Source: a virus. Taken from it: a DNA stretch of 38,335 bases. Both the position numbers and the translations under genes were made by a program. This document shows, piece after piece, positions 26,101 through 32,958 of this stretch (its first letter is position 1; every line of letters starts with the position of its first letter). Where the stretch lies: the IMG/VR virus record IMGVR_UViG_3300040807_001774, positions 1 through 38,335 of that record, one strand, 5' to 3'. The notes under the pieces were generated by a model. That model did not search any database and was not told where the DNA came from. It was given only the letters and a program-made list of their open reading frames with translations.

Positions 26101-27426
26101 GTTGAGAAAATGAAAGCCAAGTCTGGTACACGTAACTTTGGGCACGTCATGTTGTGGGACGGCGAAGATATTGAAGGTTTCGCTGTTCGAGCCCAAGACA
26201 TCAAGACCACTGGGATGCCTGATGCGGATGGAAATGTTGGTGGTTCTGGCAAGATCGCAACGATGCTCAACTTGAAACTCCGTGGTGACGCTCACGCCAA
26301 GATGCAGTCAGAACTTGAAAATCCTGAAGCAAATGGCTGGACGTACTTGGTTCAGGGCAAAGCAACTGCTCGGTACTCAACCCAACTTGGAGCCAAGGCA
26401 GGCGAATCCAAGAGTTTCAACTTCAACAACCCGAAGACCTCCCCTGGTGATGAAGATGTAATGACGTATCGGAAAGTGATGCCTGATGGCACTGTCATTT
26501 TGGCGACAAAAACGTCTAATACTAAATCTTCGTACCATGCGACGTATTCGGTCATTTTGCCCGGAAAGTCGGATGACGTACTCAATGATGCAAACGTGAC
26601 GTCGGCTCTTTCAAACTTGGGTGTCAAGAACCATGGCAATCCAACACCGGAGGATGTTCGCAATTATGGCGTTATGACTGCCGGTCGCGCAGTGTTGGGT
26701 GCATCAAATCTGACTGGCAATGAGGACATTGACGACATGCTTGATGCCTTGACTAAAGCCGGTATTGACCCAGAGGGTATCTCAATGCGACCGACAACTA
26801 CTGGCGAGTTGAAAGTTATGTTTTCTCCGGAGGATGCAAAGAAACTGAAAGAGAAGTACAAACTTGGTCCGTTGTATCACGATGTGATGTACAAGTCTGA
26901 CTCATCAGTTGACGAAAAATTCTTGTCAATTTTGGCAACTGGGTCTTTGGGTTCAACAACGACTCGCTTCAACGGAGGCATTGGCAAAGCGGGTGGCTCA
27001 TCAGCGGCAGACGCTAAGAACAAAGGTAGCGCTGACTATGTGTTTTTGGGTACTACCTCTGAGACTTCTGCTGGTTCGTACAGTAATGGAAAGGTTTATA
27101 CGCCACCAGAGTTGATGATGGCGTATGCCGACATGTACACCCAGCAAAATGATGCTTGGGGCGAGTTGAATGCTCGATGGGGTCACGATAAAGCGTTCCA
27201 AGCCACTGCTGGCGGTAACCAGATGATGGTTCGGGATAGCGTCCCAGCGTCGTCGTCAATCTATGTCACAAGTACTGCTAGTTCTGTGATTCAAAATTTG
27301 CAGGCGATTGGTATTACCGAAATTGACGGCGTCCCAGTTTCTGACATAGTTGTCACTCCGGCGGAAGCGGATGCAGCTTACCAGAAGTTGCTTAGTCGTT
27401 TGAAAGCAGAAGGGATCATCGCATGA
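20170..27426 (+). CDS. Giant multidomain protein: kinase-like domain and possible ART-like C-terminus
   Basis: A 2418-aa protein; ATG 20170 overlaps the upstream stop by one base, and GTG 20167 is a less likely start. Order: beta-rich N-terminus; C-x17-C motif (C182, C200); basic region with three LxGDYxPLEGI repeats (266, 354, 396) and a Lys/Pro/Ala tract (TPAKKTPAKK); long helical, coiled-coil and acidic middle (about 470-1640); kinase-like domain (about 1650-1900) with K1710, D1813-RTPGN1818 and D1835-HG, the pattern of PI3/4-kinase and HipA-like folds; then a beta-rich region; then a C-terminal domain (about 2230-2418) opening LYHDV (H2237) and containing GGSSAADAKNKGSADYVF, which resembles ADP-ribosyltransferase-like folds. 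It lies between protease and capsid genes, which suits an ejected virion effector. A tape measure is unlikely: no hydrophobic segments are seen. Confidence 0.8.
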   Translation: MKQISFVKDVETGDLYGFIIRDGDRATAIGATPHAKTWASWANHSKMLSDQMTKSLDVTLQKSESFDLNTKRLEVLKSRLPRNLFDQIVDNADDEAMIIRGTRHKTMGARFISKSVSQHKHPYQGVASRPLSSFSLADRKAAMEYKAVFAETQQKYSTLNIQVKKNRAVFDPNIGPGGGWRCPDGSLYGGRITDRFGRGCGGGLTRRIGRAIMNAGRRLDDLGETMDQRRAVRRAARVERQADRRERAAKKIQRVSDSLESLAQALVGDYQPLEGITPRRKRRRGAGVVDGDLPDTDVPRARRRKLVPSKPKRTVVADDLKKKPSGRKKRGAEAKPTELTPRVRKLTESLAQRLVGDYEPLEGIEGRPRRSRRSDGDQRTVIQRIQDAIERFVSRLIGDYEPLEGISPRRDRRRREVAKKVPTPAKKPSGKKTPAKKTPAKKPRAQKPKKKDRVAEINDELKKLSQERMSIESKEGAFTQKENARLKEIEKERSALLVERAKLESADPMPQDIPSPDKPKKVKPAAPSKAKAGKQYGGAFKNGDNAKAKAVERSMETGQSLVVVRGDDDKFRIVDADRLNDDDSLMAMFAVTPEGGFVEWDNDLSFDDNMKVVKAAIDLEEKDIIEELKPVPVEDLDLELKKSKTGSFLPDALNSIMLENHRKGADADFRKAFHEQRLKNWSFWKNQVGDDKFEDVTDAKGALALIDAHYEKVSKTEPIDEALLGMLRAERKNFLAMWVPDDGMDEVNFYERFNYVNPKRRQAIIQQANVGEMLVGKKKKADKPKTPNVDAPINPDKSVVPEADAPEAPKPPDAPKQLSVPGKDVEPDKVLNLGENPGKYVMSYKQGLRSTIENLPEDKKNKNDILYKSNDEIDAAAKLNAQAPELHVLNLESEQENLSELRGELSKKITNGETVTENDVIKLIRAENKVRYYQTAVDQDNEVYEASVKAQEAQVAALQAKIDADKTNVQLTQQKNFTEAAQLGASFELDNEKLLSNVDDVDELKADPDAYIAALDDDLSSKKFEVNAGLAEMHVKVSEGTATEDDIQSALAKHAEVQKLAEVVEALKKKSAAGTLFPSDSDDGDSAEFNPFRADFDTYEGDTTPFDTFADRSAYQKKLDQLFVDAKIKDANAHSAGEKDGSIVARFGKEDGTVDEKAILDKLGELGKAYDGINAANLQKMGSGELSPNDLELKYLAMAEIEKTKHALTRSYAINAELKKKNEDDSLTTPDLMPDADLPDDLTDGLPEVDNMESAIKDSIDNFTPTKATIASAKSKLISDAEFNDLKTEDDVNAYYDYLEARIAGLSAPFEIVAVADEPNYEALNAHFGSEEEFNHALAVHKHKKALEKWVKVSRISAIESLADSENTDAPDKPKTINPDSPGDAAGHILSHLKASAPDFKYDTQKEKQEAKGKTMQGQISNADYGTDLLDSLPVDFYDLSAQEQIDVLQNLTGKNNPNSALGEIYKTYILRANGDKESLQILQTGIDNPSDQNLVTQILQATGTNSLQDAIDVAASDLDAATDKLGAANDEILKLRAMRDVSTARNKYIAALSARMSDPSLPDSEKKLVYQELKKYADFVPEDKRLAFKQGMLNIKDVQSKPSDKNTGSGMLSTPDFDPVLLGSTSDTGDAVAQTIPVGNAGLFDVEDAATHVSTGGALSQVPDDFLKDSIVANLGENKRFQPFAITQGFNPDNFAVVDSVTGKKYIIKTEDRNHMGHIQEALGAHLANELGFPTAGIRFGSAVKDTNLPGPQQSAEGVTQGRGRTMVIEHLENQFPNNEVKSLHQIPADAQLTGESIARMMVLDRTMNYFDRTPGNMFVVKGSDGKWNLHPIDHGNAFRDWGGSGAEQGAGFTKVTKGDNVDLMGLVAKLSPEEKEKWANALNKASRKVAKLDMDSALKAKLTSGNVVGNEDVQRLDKHIAYLKTKQSNLDWDAMTTSALAKAGYSQEEISDILTGGPAVKKFAVNQGDSPAATAVEKMKAKSGTRNFGHVMLWDGEDIEGFAVRAQDIKTTGMPDADGNVGGSGKIATMLNLKLRGDAHAKMQSELENPEANGWTYLVQGKATARYSTQLGAKAGESKSFNFNNPKTSPGDEDVMTYRKVMPDGTVILATKTSNTKSSYHATYSVILPGKSDDVLNDANVTSALSNLGVKNHGNPTPEDVRNYGVMTAGRAVLGASNLTGNEDIDDMLDALTKAGIDPEGISMRPTTTGELKVMFSPEDAKKLKEKYKLGPLYHDVMYKSDSSVDEKFLSILATGSLGSTTTRFNGGIGKAGGSSAADAKNKGSADYVFLGTTSETSAGSYSNGKVYTPPELMMAYADMYTQQNDAWGELNARWGHDKAFQATAGGNQMMVRDSVPASSSIYVTSTASSVIQNLQAIGITEIDGVPVSDIVVTPAEADAAYQKLLSRLKAEGIIA
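20965..21387 (+). repeat. Three LxGDYxPLEGI coding repeats in the giant protein
   Basis: The 11-residue unit L(V/I)GDY(Q/E)PLEGI occurs at 20965-20997, 21229-21261 and 21355-21387 (residues 266, 354 and 396). Each is preceded by a helix like SLAQRL and followed by an Arg-rich stretch such as PRRDRRRR. Codons differ between copies, so the protein sequence rather than the DNA is what is kept. They could be docking or cleavage motifs. Confidence 0.8.
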
Positions 27427-27863
27427 TGCGCCAAATCCCGGTTTGGGTAAAGGTTGGCGAAGAAACCTTCAAGGATTTTGACGTCATGGACAAGTACCTG
27501 ACCGATGAAATGAAGTCAGCCGGTGTTGTCATCGCTGGACCTGTCGTTTTATCTGGAACTACTTCAGATAATCGTAAGTGGCTGTCTGACTACGAAACTC
27601 CAATGATGGTTTCTTTCATTAATATGGGTGACGACAAGATGATGTCGGTGTCGGATGGCTCTCGTGTTCATCCGATCATTTTGGATGGCACCGTGTACAT
27701 GGACGATAAGCGCATCGCTGTGCCCACCTTGTACCACGGCTTGATTCATGTCCGGAAGTTTGATCGATCAGATCTTGCGTCTTTGCCGGTTCCTGCTAAA
27801 CACCGCAAGTCGGTTAAAGCCTATGTTGATTTTATTCGTACCCCTGACGACGAGGAAGAGTGA
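27423..27863 (+). CDS. Hypothetical protein after giant effector gene
   Basis: A 146-aa protein starting at ATG 27423 (overlapping the giant gene's stop by four bases) or ATG 27426. It is beta-rich (MRQIPVWVKVGEETF, then VAGPVVLSG-like strands) and ends in a basic helix and acidic tail (RTPDDEEE). The opening MRQIPVWVKV faintly resembles the MKQISFVKDV opening of the giant protein; this may be chance. Tight coupling suggests a chaperone or partner for the giant protein. No family is recognised. Confidence 0.65.
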   Translation: MMRQIPVWVKVGEETFKDFDVMDKYLTDEMKSAGVVIAGPVVLSGTTSDNRKWLSDYETPMMVSFINMGDDKMMSVSDGSRVHPIILDGTVYMDDKRIAVPTLYHGLIHVRKFDRSDLASLPVPAKHRKSVKAYVDFIRTPDDEEE

Positions 27864-27868
27864 TTTAA

Positions 27869-28216
27869 GTGAAGAAAGCTCTTCTGTATTTTGACCTCGT
27901 CAAGAACGGTGAACAAATTCCGCAAACAGTTTTCATTTATAATGACGGTGAAGTCAAAATCGTCGGCAATGAACTAACGATGGGTGGTTCAATGCAGGCA
28001 ACTTCACTCAGGAACACTTTCGCGGCTTTGACTGCTAAAGAGTCCGAAGATGCTGCTCGCATGATTTTTGACGAGTACACACCAGCCGCTCCTGGCTACA
28101 CCGCACAATCCTTTGTCGTTGACTATGAAGGCGAAGGCAAAGAAATGGCGGACGACATGTTTAACAAGTTGTCCTCACGCAACTTTGATAACGCGAAGAG
28201 GAAAAAAGATGGCTAA
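27869..28216 (+). CDS. Hypothetical protein
   Basis: A 115-aa protein with a GTG start; GGAAGAG lies upstream and five bases separate it from the previous stop. A beta-hairpin-like N-terminus (ALLYFDLVKNGE, then VFIYNDGEVKIVG) is followed by helices and a basic end (NAKRKKDG). It overlaps the next gene by eight bases. No family is recognised; the context is the putative virion-effector block. Confidence 0.65.
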   Translation: MKKALLYFDLVKNGEQIPQTVFIYNDGEVKIVGNELTMGGSMQATSLRNTFAALTAKESEDAARMIFDEYTPAAPGYTAQSFVVDYEGEGKEMADDMFNKLSSRNFDNAKRKKDG

Positions 28217-29318
28217 GCAAGAGGATCCAAAGAAAATGGCTTACCGGATGGCTCGCTACATGGGCTGTTCCGGTGTTCATCAGAACGACGACGGCGTCTG
28301 GATGCCTTGCAAGTCGCCTGAAGAACTAATGCGACTGTCGGAACGGGCAGAACCACAGAAAAAGTCAATGATTGTTGAGCCTGAGAAGAAACGTCGTCGC
28401 CGCAAAAAGCGTGGAAAAGACTGGGAAGAGCTAGGCGAAGGAGGTGTCGGAAGCATTGACACCCTTCCTGGTGGCGGTCTTGTTTCTGGCACTGGTGTTG
28501 GCGGTAAAGCCGTGAAGGGATTTCTATACGGTCGAGCAAAGCCTCGCTTAGGTGACCCTGATGTTTTTACCTCTCCGGATGGTGCCCGTTTACGGTCTCG
28601 GCAGTTGGGGTGCGTTGGTATTGCGCGTCGCCAAACCCCAGATGGTGATGTTGTATGGACTCCTTGCACGAATATGTCTGATTATCGGCGTCGGACAGGT
28701 GTCGGACCGCAGGCTCGGCGTGATCGCGAACGTGCCGAACGTCGCTTGCTCCGCCGATTGCGTCGTTTGTCTCGCAAAGAAACAACGGATAACAGTTTGC
28801 TGGGAGAACTAGAATCTCTTCAGAAGGATCTAAATGATTCTTCTTTGACTCAGGTTAAGAAAGTCCGAAAGGCTCGCTCTGACCGTGCCGCAGCAACTCC
28901 GGCTTTGCCTAGTGAAAGAATCAGTGGTTCGTCTCGGAATCCGAAGGGGAGTGCTAGTTCGGCGTCGTCTGCTTCCAAAATTACTCTGAGCGATGAAACC
29001 ATCAACGCATTGCGTAATAAGGTCAAAGAACATAACGAGAAGATGCGTAAGAAGAACAAACCGCAGCACACGATGGCGAGTCTTGGTCGCTTGAAGTCGG
29101 TTTGGCGTCGTGGAGCAGGAGCGTTTTCTTCTTCCCATCGACCGGGAATGACTCGTTCCCGTTGGGCATTTGCTCGGGTGAACGCATTTTTGTACCTGTT
29201 AGATAAAGGTAAACCACGTAATTCTCGCTACACGACTGATAACGATCTGCTTCCAAAGGGTCATCCTCGCAAGGGTGGATCAAAAAGTTTGCGTCATATC
29301 AACGAGGCGGATTTTTAA
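28209..29318 (+). CDS. Phage head-region protein with RGAGAFSxSHRPG domain
   Basis: A 369-aa, very basic protein from ATG 28209, with AGAGGA upstream. Two copies of a Cys motif, GCSG(V)...DDGVWMPC and GCVGI...DGDVVWTPC, fall near residues 19-34 and 138-157. A Lys/Arg cluster (KKRRRRKKRGK) follows the first. The C-terminal domain (about 275-355) reads RRGAGAFSSSHRPG, ARVNAFLYLL and YTTDNDLLPKGHP. This is a block found in head-gene proteins of many phages (recalled as a DUF5824-like family; name not certain). Probably a structural or DNA-associated virion protein. Confidence 0.7.
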   Translation: MAKQEDPKKMAYRMARYMGCSGVHQNDDGVWMPCKSPEELMRLSERAEPQKKSMIVEPEKKRRRRKKRGKDWEELGEGGVGSIDTLPGGGLVSGTGVGGKAVKGFLYGRAKPRLGDPDVFTSPDGARLRSRQLGCVGIARRQTPDGDVVWTPCTNMSDYRRRTGVGPQARRDRERAERRLLRRLRRLSRKETTDNSLLGELESLQKDLNDSSLTQVKKVRKARSDRAAATPALPSERISGSSRNPKGSASSASSASKITLSDETINALRNKVKEHNEKMRKKNKPQHTMASLGRLKSVWRRGAGAFSSSHRPGMTRSRWAFARVNAFLYLLDKGKPRNSRYTTDNDLLPKGHPRKGGSKSLRHINEADF

Positions 29319-29341
29319 CTAAAAGTATCTAGTTCCACTAG

Positions 29342-29458
29342 ATGCAAATGTCAATCGTTTATCATGTAAATCAAGACAGCAAGTGGCTGGGTGCTTACCT
29401 GAGCCTAGATGTCCTAAACAACATCCAGAAAACCCAACCACAACTCTACGAGGAGTAG
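29342..29458 (+). CDS. Possible 38-aa leader peptide before capsid gene
   Basis: A short frame (MQMSIVYHVNQDSKWLGAYL...) in the 145-base gap between the previous gene and the capsid gene. Its stop lies five bases before the capsid ATG and its last codons contain the capsid gene's GAGGAG site, so translation of the leader could couple to capsid synthesis. It lacks a ribosome-binding site of its own. A 7-base hairpin (29327-29343) covers its ATG. It may be chance. Confidence 0.33.
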   Translation: MQMSIVYHVNQDSKWLGAYLSLDVLNNIQKTQPQLYEE

Positions 29459-29463
29459 GAACA

Positions 29464-30825
29464 ATGTCAGTAGACGAATCACGTCTCAGCGAACTTCAAG
29501 GCGCACTCCGCCAGAAGATGGCTGACAACAAGGAAATCGCCGATTCTTTCAAGATGGAAGACGGCGTCATGCAGGTAACTGCTGAGCAGAAGTCGGCGTT
29601 CGACAAGAACATGACCGACATCAAGGAAATCAAGAGCCTCATTGAGGGCATTGAGGGAATGCGCGAAGTTGAGCGTTGGAGCGAAGCTCCTGCCGCCGAC
29701 TCGGTTGCCATGAAGGCTGACGCCCAGGCGTTCGCCACCGAGGTTGCCGACGCCGTCCGCAAGGGTGCAAGCGCCAAGTCTCTCGGCGAGCTCTTCATTG
29801 CCTCGGAGGAGTTCAAGAGCCTCAATCAGGGTCGTAACGGTGCGAACATGCCGTCGCCTTGGCAGCTCAAGACCTCTGACTTCACCGGTTACAACGTCAA
29901 GGACGTCTACTCGGCGCTCCCCAGCGGTACCCCTGGTTCATTCGGCGCTATCCAGCGCGATCCGATTGTGGACCAGCCGACCCGGACCCGTCGCGTTCGC
30001 GACCTGTTCCCGGCTCGCACCACCACCGCTGCGGTCATCGAGTACTTCCGCATGATCGGGTTCACCACCCCCGGCACTTCTGCGGTCAACGCTGCTTCGT
30101 CGGTTGCTGAGCGTAACGGCTCGGACTTCCACTTGAAGCCGCAGTCCTCGATGCAGTTCATCGGCGAGCAGGCTCCTGTCCGCACGTTGGCTCACTGGGA
30201 AGCCGCACACCGCAACGTTCTCGCTGACGAGCCGCAACTCCGCTCGATCATCGACAACGAGCTCATGTACGGTCTCCGTCTTGAAGAGGACGATCAGCTC
30301 CTCAACGGTGACGGAACTGGTGAGAACCTCACCGGTATCCTCCAGACCAGCGACATCCAGACCTACAACTGGTCTGACGGCAACTACGACGCTTCAAACG
30401 CAGCCCTCACCGATAAGAAGGTTGATGCGATCCGTCGTGCCGCTACCCTCTCGTTCCTTTCGTACTACGAGCCAACCGGCGTCGTGATGCACCCGAACGA
30501 CTGGGAAGAGATTGAGTTGTCGAAGGACGCCAACGGTCAGTACCTCGTTGCTGTCTCCGTCGCCATGGGTGGCGAGCCTCGCATCTGGCGGATCCCCGTC
30601 ATTGAGACTCCTGCTATCGCCGAGGGCACCGCTCTCGTCGGAGCGTTCGGAACCGGCGCACAGTTGTATGACCGTGAGCAGGCCAGCATCCGTATCAGCG
30701 AGCAGCACTCGGACTTCTTCGTTCGCAACGCGATCGTCGTCCTTGCTGAGCAGCGCCTCGCCCTCGCGGTGAAGCGTCCGGAGGCATTCGTCAAGGTTTC
30801 GTTTGACGCAGCCCCCACCAGCTGA
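29464..30825 (+). CDS. HK97-fold major capsid protein
   Basis: A 453-aa capsid protein of the Phage_capsid family. Residues 1-120 form a charged helical delta-like domain, the part normally removed by the prohead protease. The body has typical strands and loops: RVRDLFPARTTT, then FIGEQAPVRTLAHWEAAHRN, then LLNGDGTGENLTGIL, VVMHPNDWEEIEL and IWRIPVIETPAI. The ATG at 29464 follows AGGAGTAGGAA; in-frame codons upstream are not part of the gene. Its DNA is visibly more G+C-rich and uses preferred codons, as expected for the most highly expressed gene. A terminator follows it directly. Confidence 0.95.
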   Translation: MSVDESRLSELQGALRQKMADNKEIADSFKMEDGVMQVTAEQKSAFDKNMTDIKEIKSLIEGIEGMREVERWSEAPAADSVAMKADAQAFATEVADAVRKGASAKSLGELFIASEEFKSLNQGRNGANMPSPWQLKTSDFTGYNVKDVYSALPSGTPGSFGAIQRDPIVDQPTRTRRVRDLFPARTTTAAVIEYFRMIGFTTPGTSAVNAASSVAERNGSDFHLKPQSSMQFIGEQAPVRTLAHWEAAHRNVLADEPQLRSIIDNELMYGLRLEEDDQLLNGDGTGENLTGILQTSDIQTYNWSDGNYDASNAALTDKKVDAIRRAATLSFLSYYEPTGVVMHPNDWEEIELSKDANGQYLVAVSVAMGGEPRIWRIPVIETPAIAEGTALVGAFGTGAQLYDREQASIRISEQHSDFFVRNAIVVLAEQRLALAVKRPEAFVKVSFDAAPTS

Positions 30826-30848
30826 ACATAAACACTCAGTAGAGATTG

Positions 30849-30885
30849 CCCCTCGGCTCTTCGGAGCCGGGGGGTTTTCTCTTTT
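30849..30885 (+). terminator. Rho-independent terminator after capsid gene
   Basis: An 11-base-pair stem (30849-30859 with 30864-30874, one G-U pair) closed by a UUCG tetraloop and followed by TTTTCTCTTTT. It ends the head operon and isolates the strongly expressed capsid message from the surface/lysis genes. Confidence 0.93.
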
Positions 30886-30937
30886 ATGGACATAGCACTA
30901 TTTGACTCCCTGCTATTATTTATGTGGAGGTGGGCTT

Positions 30938-32956
30938 TTGTCTCGTAATAGGCGTCGTGGGATTTGGGGAATATTTGCGCCTGTAGCAATATTGGCGTTT
31001 ATTTCTGGCACCCCTACCGCCAACGCCTCGTCCTACACGGTCACCGAGGAATCCGACTGGTACTTTGAAGTTGAGCAGGACGGCACTGATGTCGTCATCT
31101 ACGGCAACAGTAACCAGTCGTGCGAAGAGGCAACAGTTGACCCACACCTATGGTTGTATGACGACAAAGACACACTGATCGCATACGACGACGACGGCAA
31201 CTTCAACGATCAAGACCAGTGCGTGTCGTCGAAGATTTACACGACGCTGGACGCTGGCGACTACCGCCTACGCGCAGGATATTACCCTGAGCAGTTAGGG
31301 CTTGGGAACACGCCCGAGTGGGGGACAAGTGATTATGAACTTGTCATTACAGATGTTCAGTTGACTGGTGGAACACCGACCACGACGACCACGACGACGA
31401 CCACAACTGTTCCGCAAACAATCGGAGCACCAACAAACCTCACCCTGACCGTTGACTACTTCAACGGAACCGTTACCGCCGACTGGGATGCACCAACCAG
31501 TGGCACACTCGATCCTGAACGATACGCAATCGGATTTGGTCTCAACGATGACGGCAACGCCGGTCCATACGGAGTGGCGACGGGAAATGTCGGTGACGAA
31601 AACGCATTGAACACCGCATACACATTTGACGCCTCATATATAGAAACTCTTTTCAACGAGGCTCACGGGCTATTTAACGTAGCTATCAGATCAGATAATG
31701 ACACGGAAGCCAGGTACTCCTCCTGGACGCCTGTCCAGTCAACGACAATCATGAACATGCCCGACGTTGTTGACAACCAAACGTACGTGGTGGACAGAGC
31801 GACCGGGGATCTGACGTTTAGTTGGGACGCTTCTTCCGACGGATTTGTGGATCCATCTCATTACCAAATCGCTTGGAACGACACCGGGAACATGTGGGAA
31901 CTAGAAGACGAAGGTGCTATCTCCAGCACTGGGACTTTTTCTCAAACTTCTTACACAGTTGCATACGAAGATATTGGTAGTGGTGTTAAATATTTTAATA
32001 TTCTGGCGTGTGGTTCTGAAGGGGACTGCCACATCGGTGAAACGATGGAAATTGAGGTTTCAGCACCACCGCCACCAACGACAACCACAACAACCACAAC
32101 GACAACGACAACAACCACCACAACATCAACGACGACAACAACGACAACGCTGCCGCCAACAACAACGACTTCCACAACATCTACAACAACCATACCCACC
32201 ACAACGTCTACAACGACGACTACAACGGAGGTGCCGCCATCAACAACTACTTCGACGACTACGGTTCCCCCAACTACGAGCACTTCCACGACAACCACCA
32301 CATCAACAGCGCCGCCAACAACAACGACAGTCGCACCTACCACTACCGCTCCAACTACAACCACCACTACATCGTTGCCACCGACAACGACGTCGTCGTC
32401 TACGACCACCTCAACTGTCCTGCCTGCAACGACGAGCCCGACGACCACCGTAGCGCCGACGCCTACTACCGTTCCAGAAAACCTGGCTCTGCTACCTGAT
32501 GACGTTGTAATTCAGACAGAACCAGAAGAAGGGGTTCTGGATATTGAGGATCTGAAGAACGTTGAGCCTGACGAAGTTCTCCTGATTTCAAAGATTGAAG
32601 ATCAAGAACTCGCCGAAGACGTAGCCCACGTTCTGGACGGCGAAGTCTCTGTTGAAGAAATCACCGAGATCGTTCAATCTGAAAACTTTGAAACGCTTGA
32701 CGACGGCGTGAAACAAGCTATCGCCAAAGAGCTTTCAGATGAATCTAAAGAGATCAAAGAGACATTTGAGGAAGAAGTCAACATCTTCGAAGGCGGATTT
32801 GACGACTATGTGCCTCAGGACTCTCTAGTTGACGTGGGAACACGTCGCGTCATCACTGCGGTAACAACAATTGCCGTCGTTATCCCTACTTCTGGCGGTG
32901 GTTCCGCTGGAGGTGTGAGCAAATCAAAATCTTCATCCCGAGGGGGGAGGAAATAA
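30938..32956 (+). CDS. Secreted Thr-rich surface protein with PPC- and FnIII-like domains
   Basis: A 672-aa protein. The start is TTG 30938, with GGAGGT six bases upstream; the longer TTG frame at 30902 has no such site. An N-terminal signal peptide (basic RNRRRG, hydrophobic core, ANA cleavage) precedes a beta-sandwich of pre-peptidase type (about residues 33-145). A short Thr run, two FnIII-like modules (about 160-380), and a Thr/Ser/Pro tract of about 130 residues follow. The end is an acidic helical domain, then a hydrophobic stretch (VITAVTTIAVVIP) and a basic tail. It looks like a host-style cell-surface protein. In a phage it could be a fibre, a spanin-like lysis aid, or a surface-exclusion factor. 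Confidence 0.7.
   Translation: MSRNRRRGIWGIFAPVAILAFISGTPTANASSYTVTEESDWYFEVEQDGTDVVIYGNSNQSCEEATVDPHLWLYDDKDTLIAYDDDGNFNDQDQCVSSKIYTTLDAGDYRLRAGYYPEQLGLGNTPEWGTSDYELVITDVQLTGGTPTTTTTTTTTTVPQTIGAPTNLTLTVDYFNGTVTADWDAPTSGTLDPERYAIGFGLNDDGNAGPYGVATGNVGDENALNTAYTFDASYIETLFNEAHGLFNVAIRSDNDTEARYSSWTPVQSTTIMNMPDVVDNQTYVVDRATGDLTFSWDASSDGFVDPSHYQIAWNDTGNMWELEDEGAISSTGTFSQTSYTVAYEDIGSGVKYFNILACGSEGDCHIGETMEIEVSAPPPPTTTTTTTTTTTTTTTTSTTTTTTTLPPTTTTSTTSTTTIPTTTSTTTTTTEVPPSTTTSTTTVPPTTSTSTTTTTSTAPPTTTTVAPTTTAPTTTTTTSLPPTTTSSSTTTSTVLPATTSPTTTVAPTPTTVPENLALLPDDVVIQTEPEEGVLDIEDLKNVEPDEVLLISKIEDQELAEDVAHVLDGEVSVEEITEIVQSENFETLDDGVKQAIAKELSDESKEIKETFEEEVNIFEGGFDDYVPQDSLVDVGTRRVITAVTTIAVVIPTSGGGSAGGVSKSKSSSRGGRK
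32078..32470 (+). repeat. ACN-codon tract encoding the Thr/Ser/Pro-rich stalk
   Basis: Almost uninterrupted Thr codons with PP, VPP, APP and SLPP interruptions. Codons vary (ACA, ACG, ACC, ACT), so this is a protein-level low-complexity stalk rather than a simple slipped DNA repeat. On the reverse strand it creates a long Val-rich frame that is not a gene. Confidence 0.9.
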
Positions 32957-32958
32957 AA

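Noticed and set aside
20170-27426. Tape measure protein as an explanation for the giant gene
   Set aside because: No hydrophobic segments or tail genes nearby, it precedes the capsid gene, and it contains a kinase-like domain.
29383-29463. Upstream extension of the capsid protein
   Set aside because: The Pro/Cys-rich sequence does not resemble capsid proteins and ATG 29464 has a clear ribosome-binding site.
30902-30937. TTG start 12 codons upstream for the Thr-rich protein
   Set aside because: No ribosome-binding site, and it would disrupt the signal peptide; TTG 30938 has GGAGGT.
31951-32448. 165-codon Val-rich frame on the reverse strand
   Set aside because: It is the antisense of Thr codons (ACN read as NGT), has no ribosome-binding site, and lies wholly inside the secreted protein gene.
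32078-32470. CRISPR-like or simple DNA repeat
   Set aside because: No repeat-spacer structure; it is a Thr-codon tract with varied codons.
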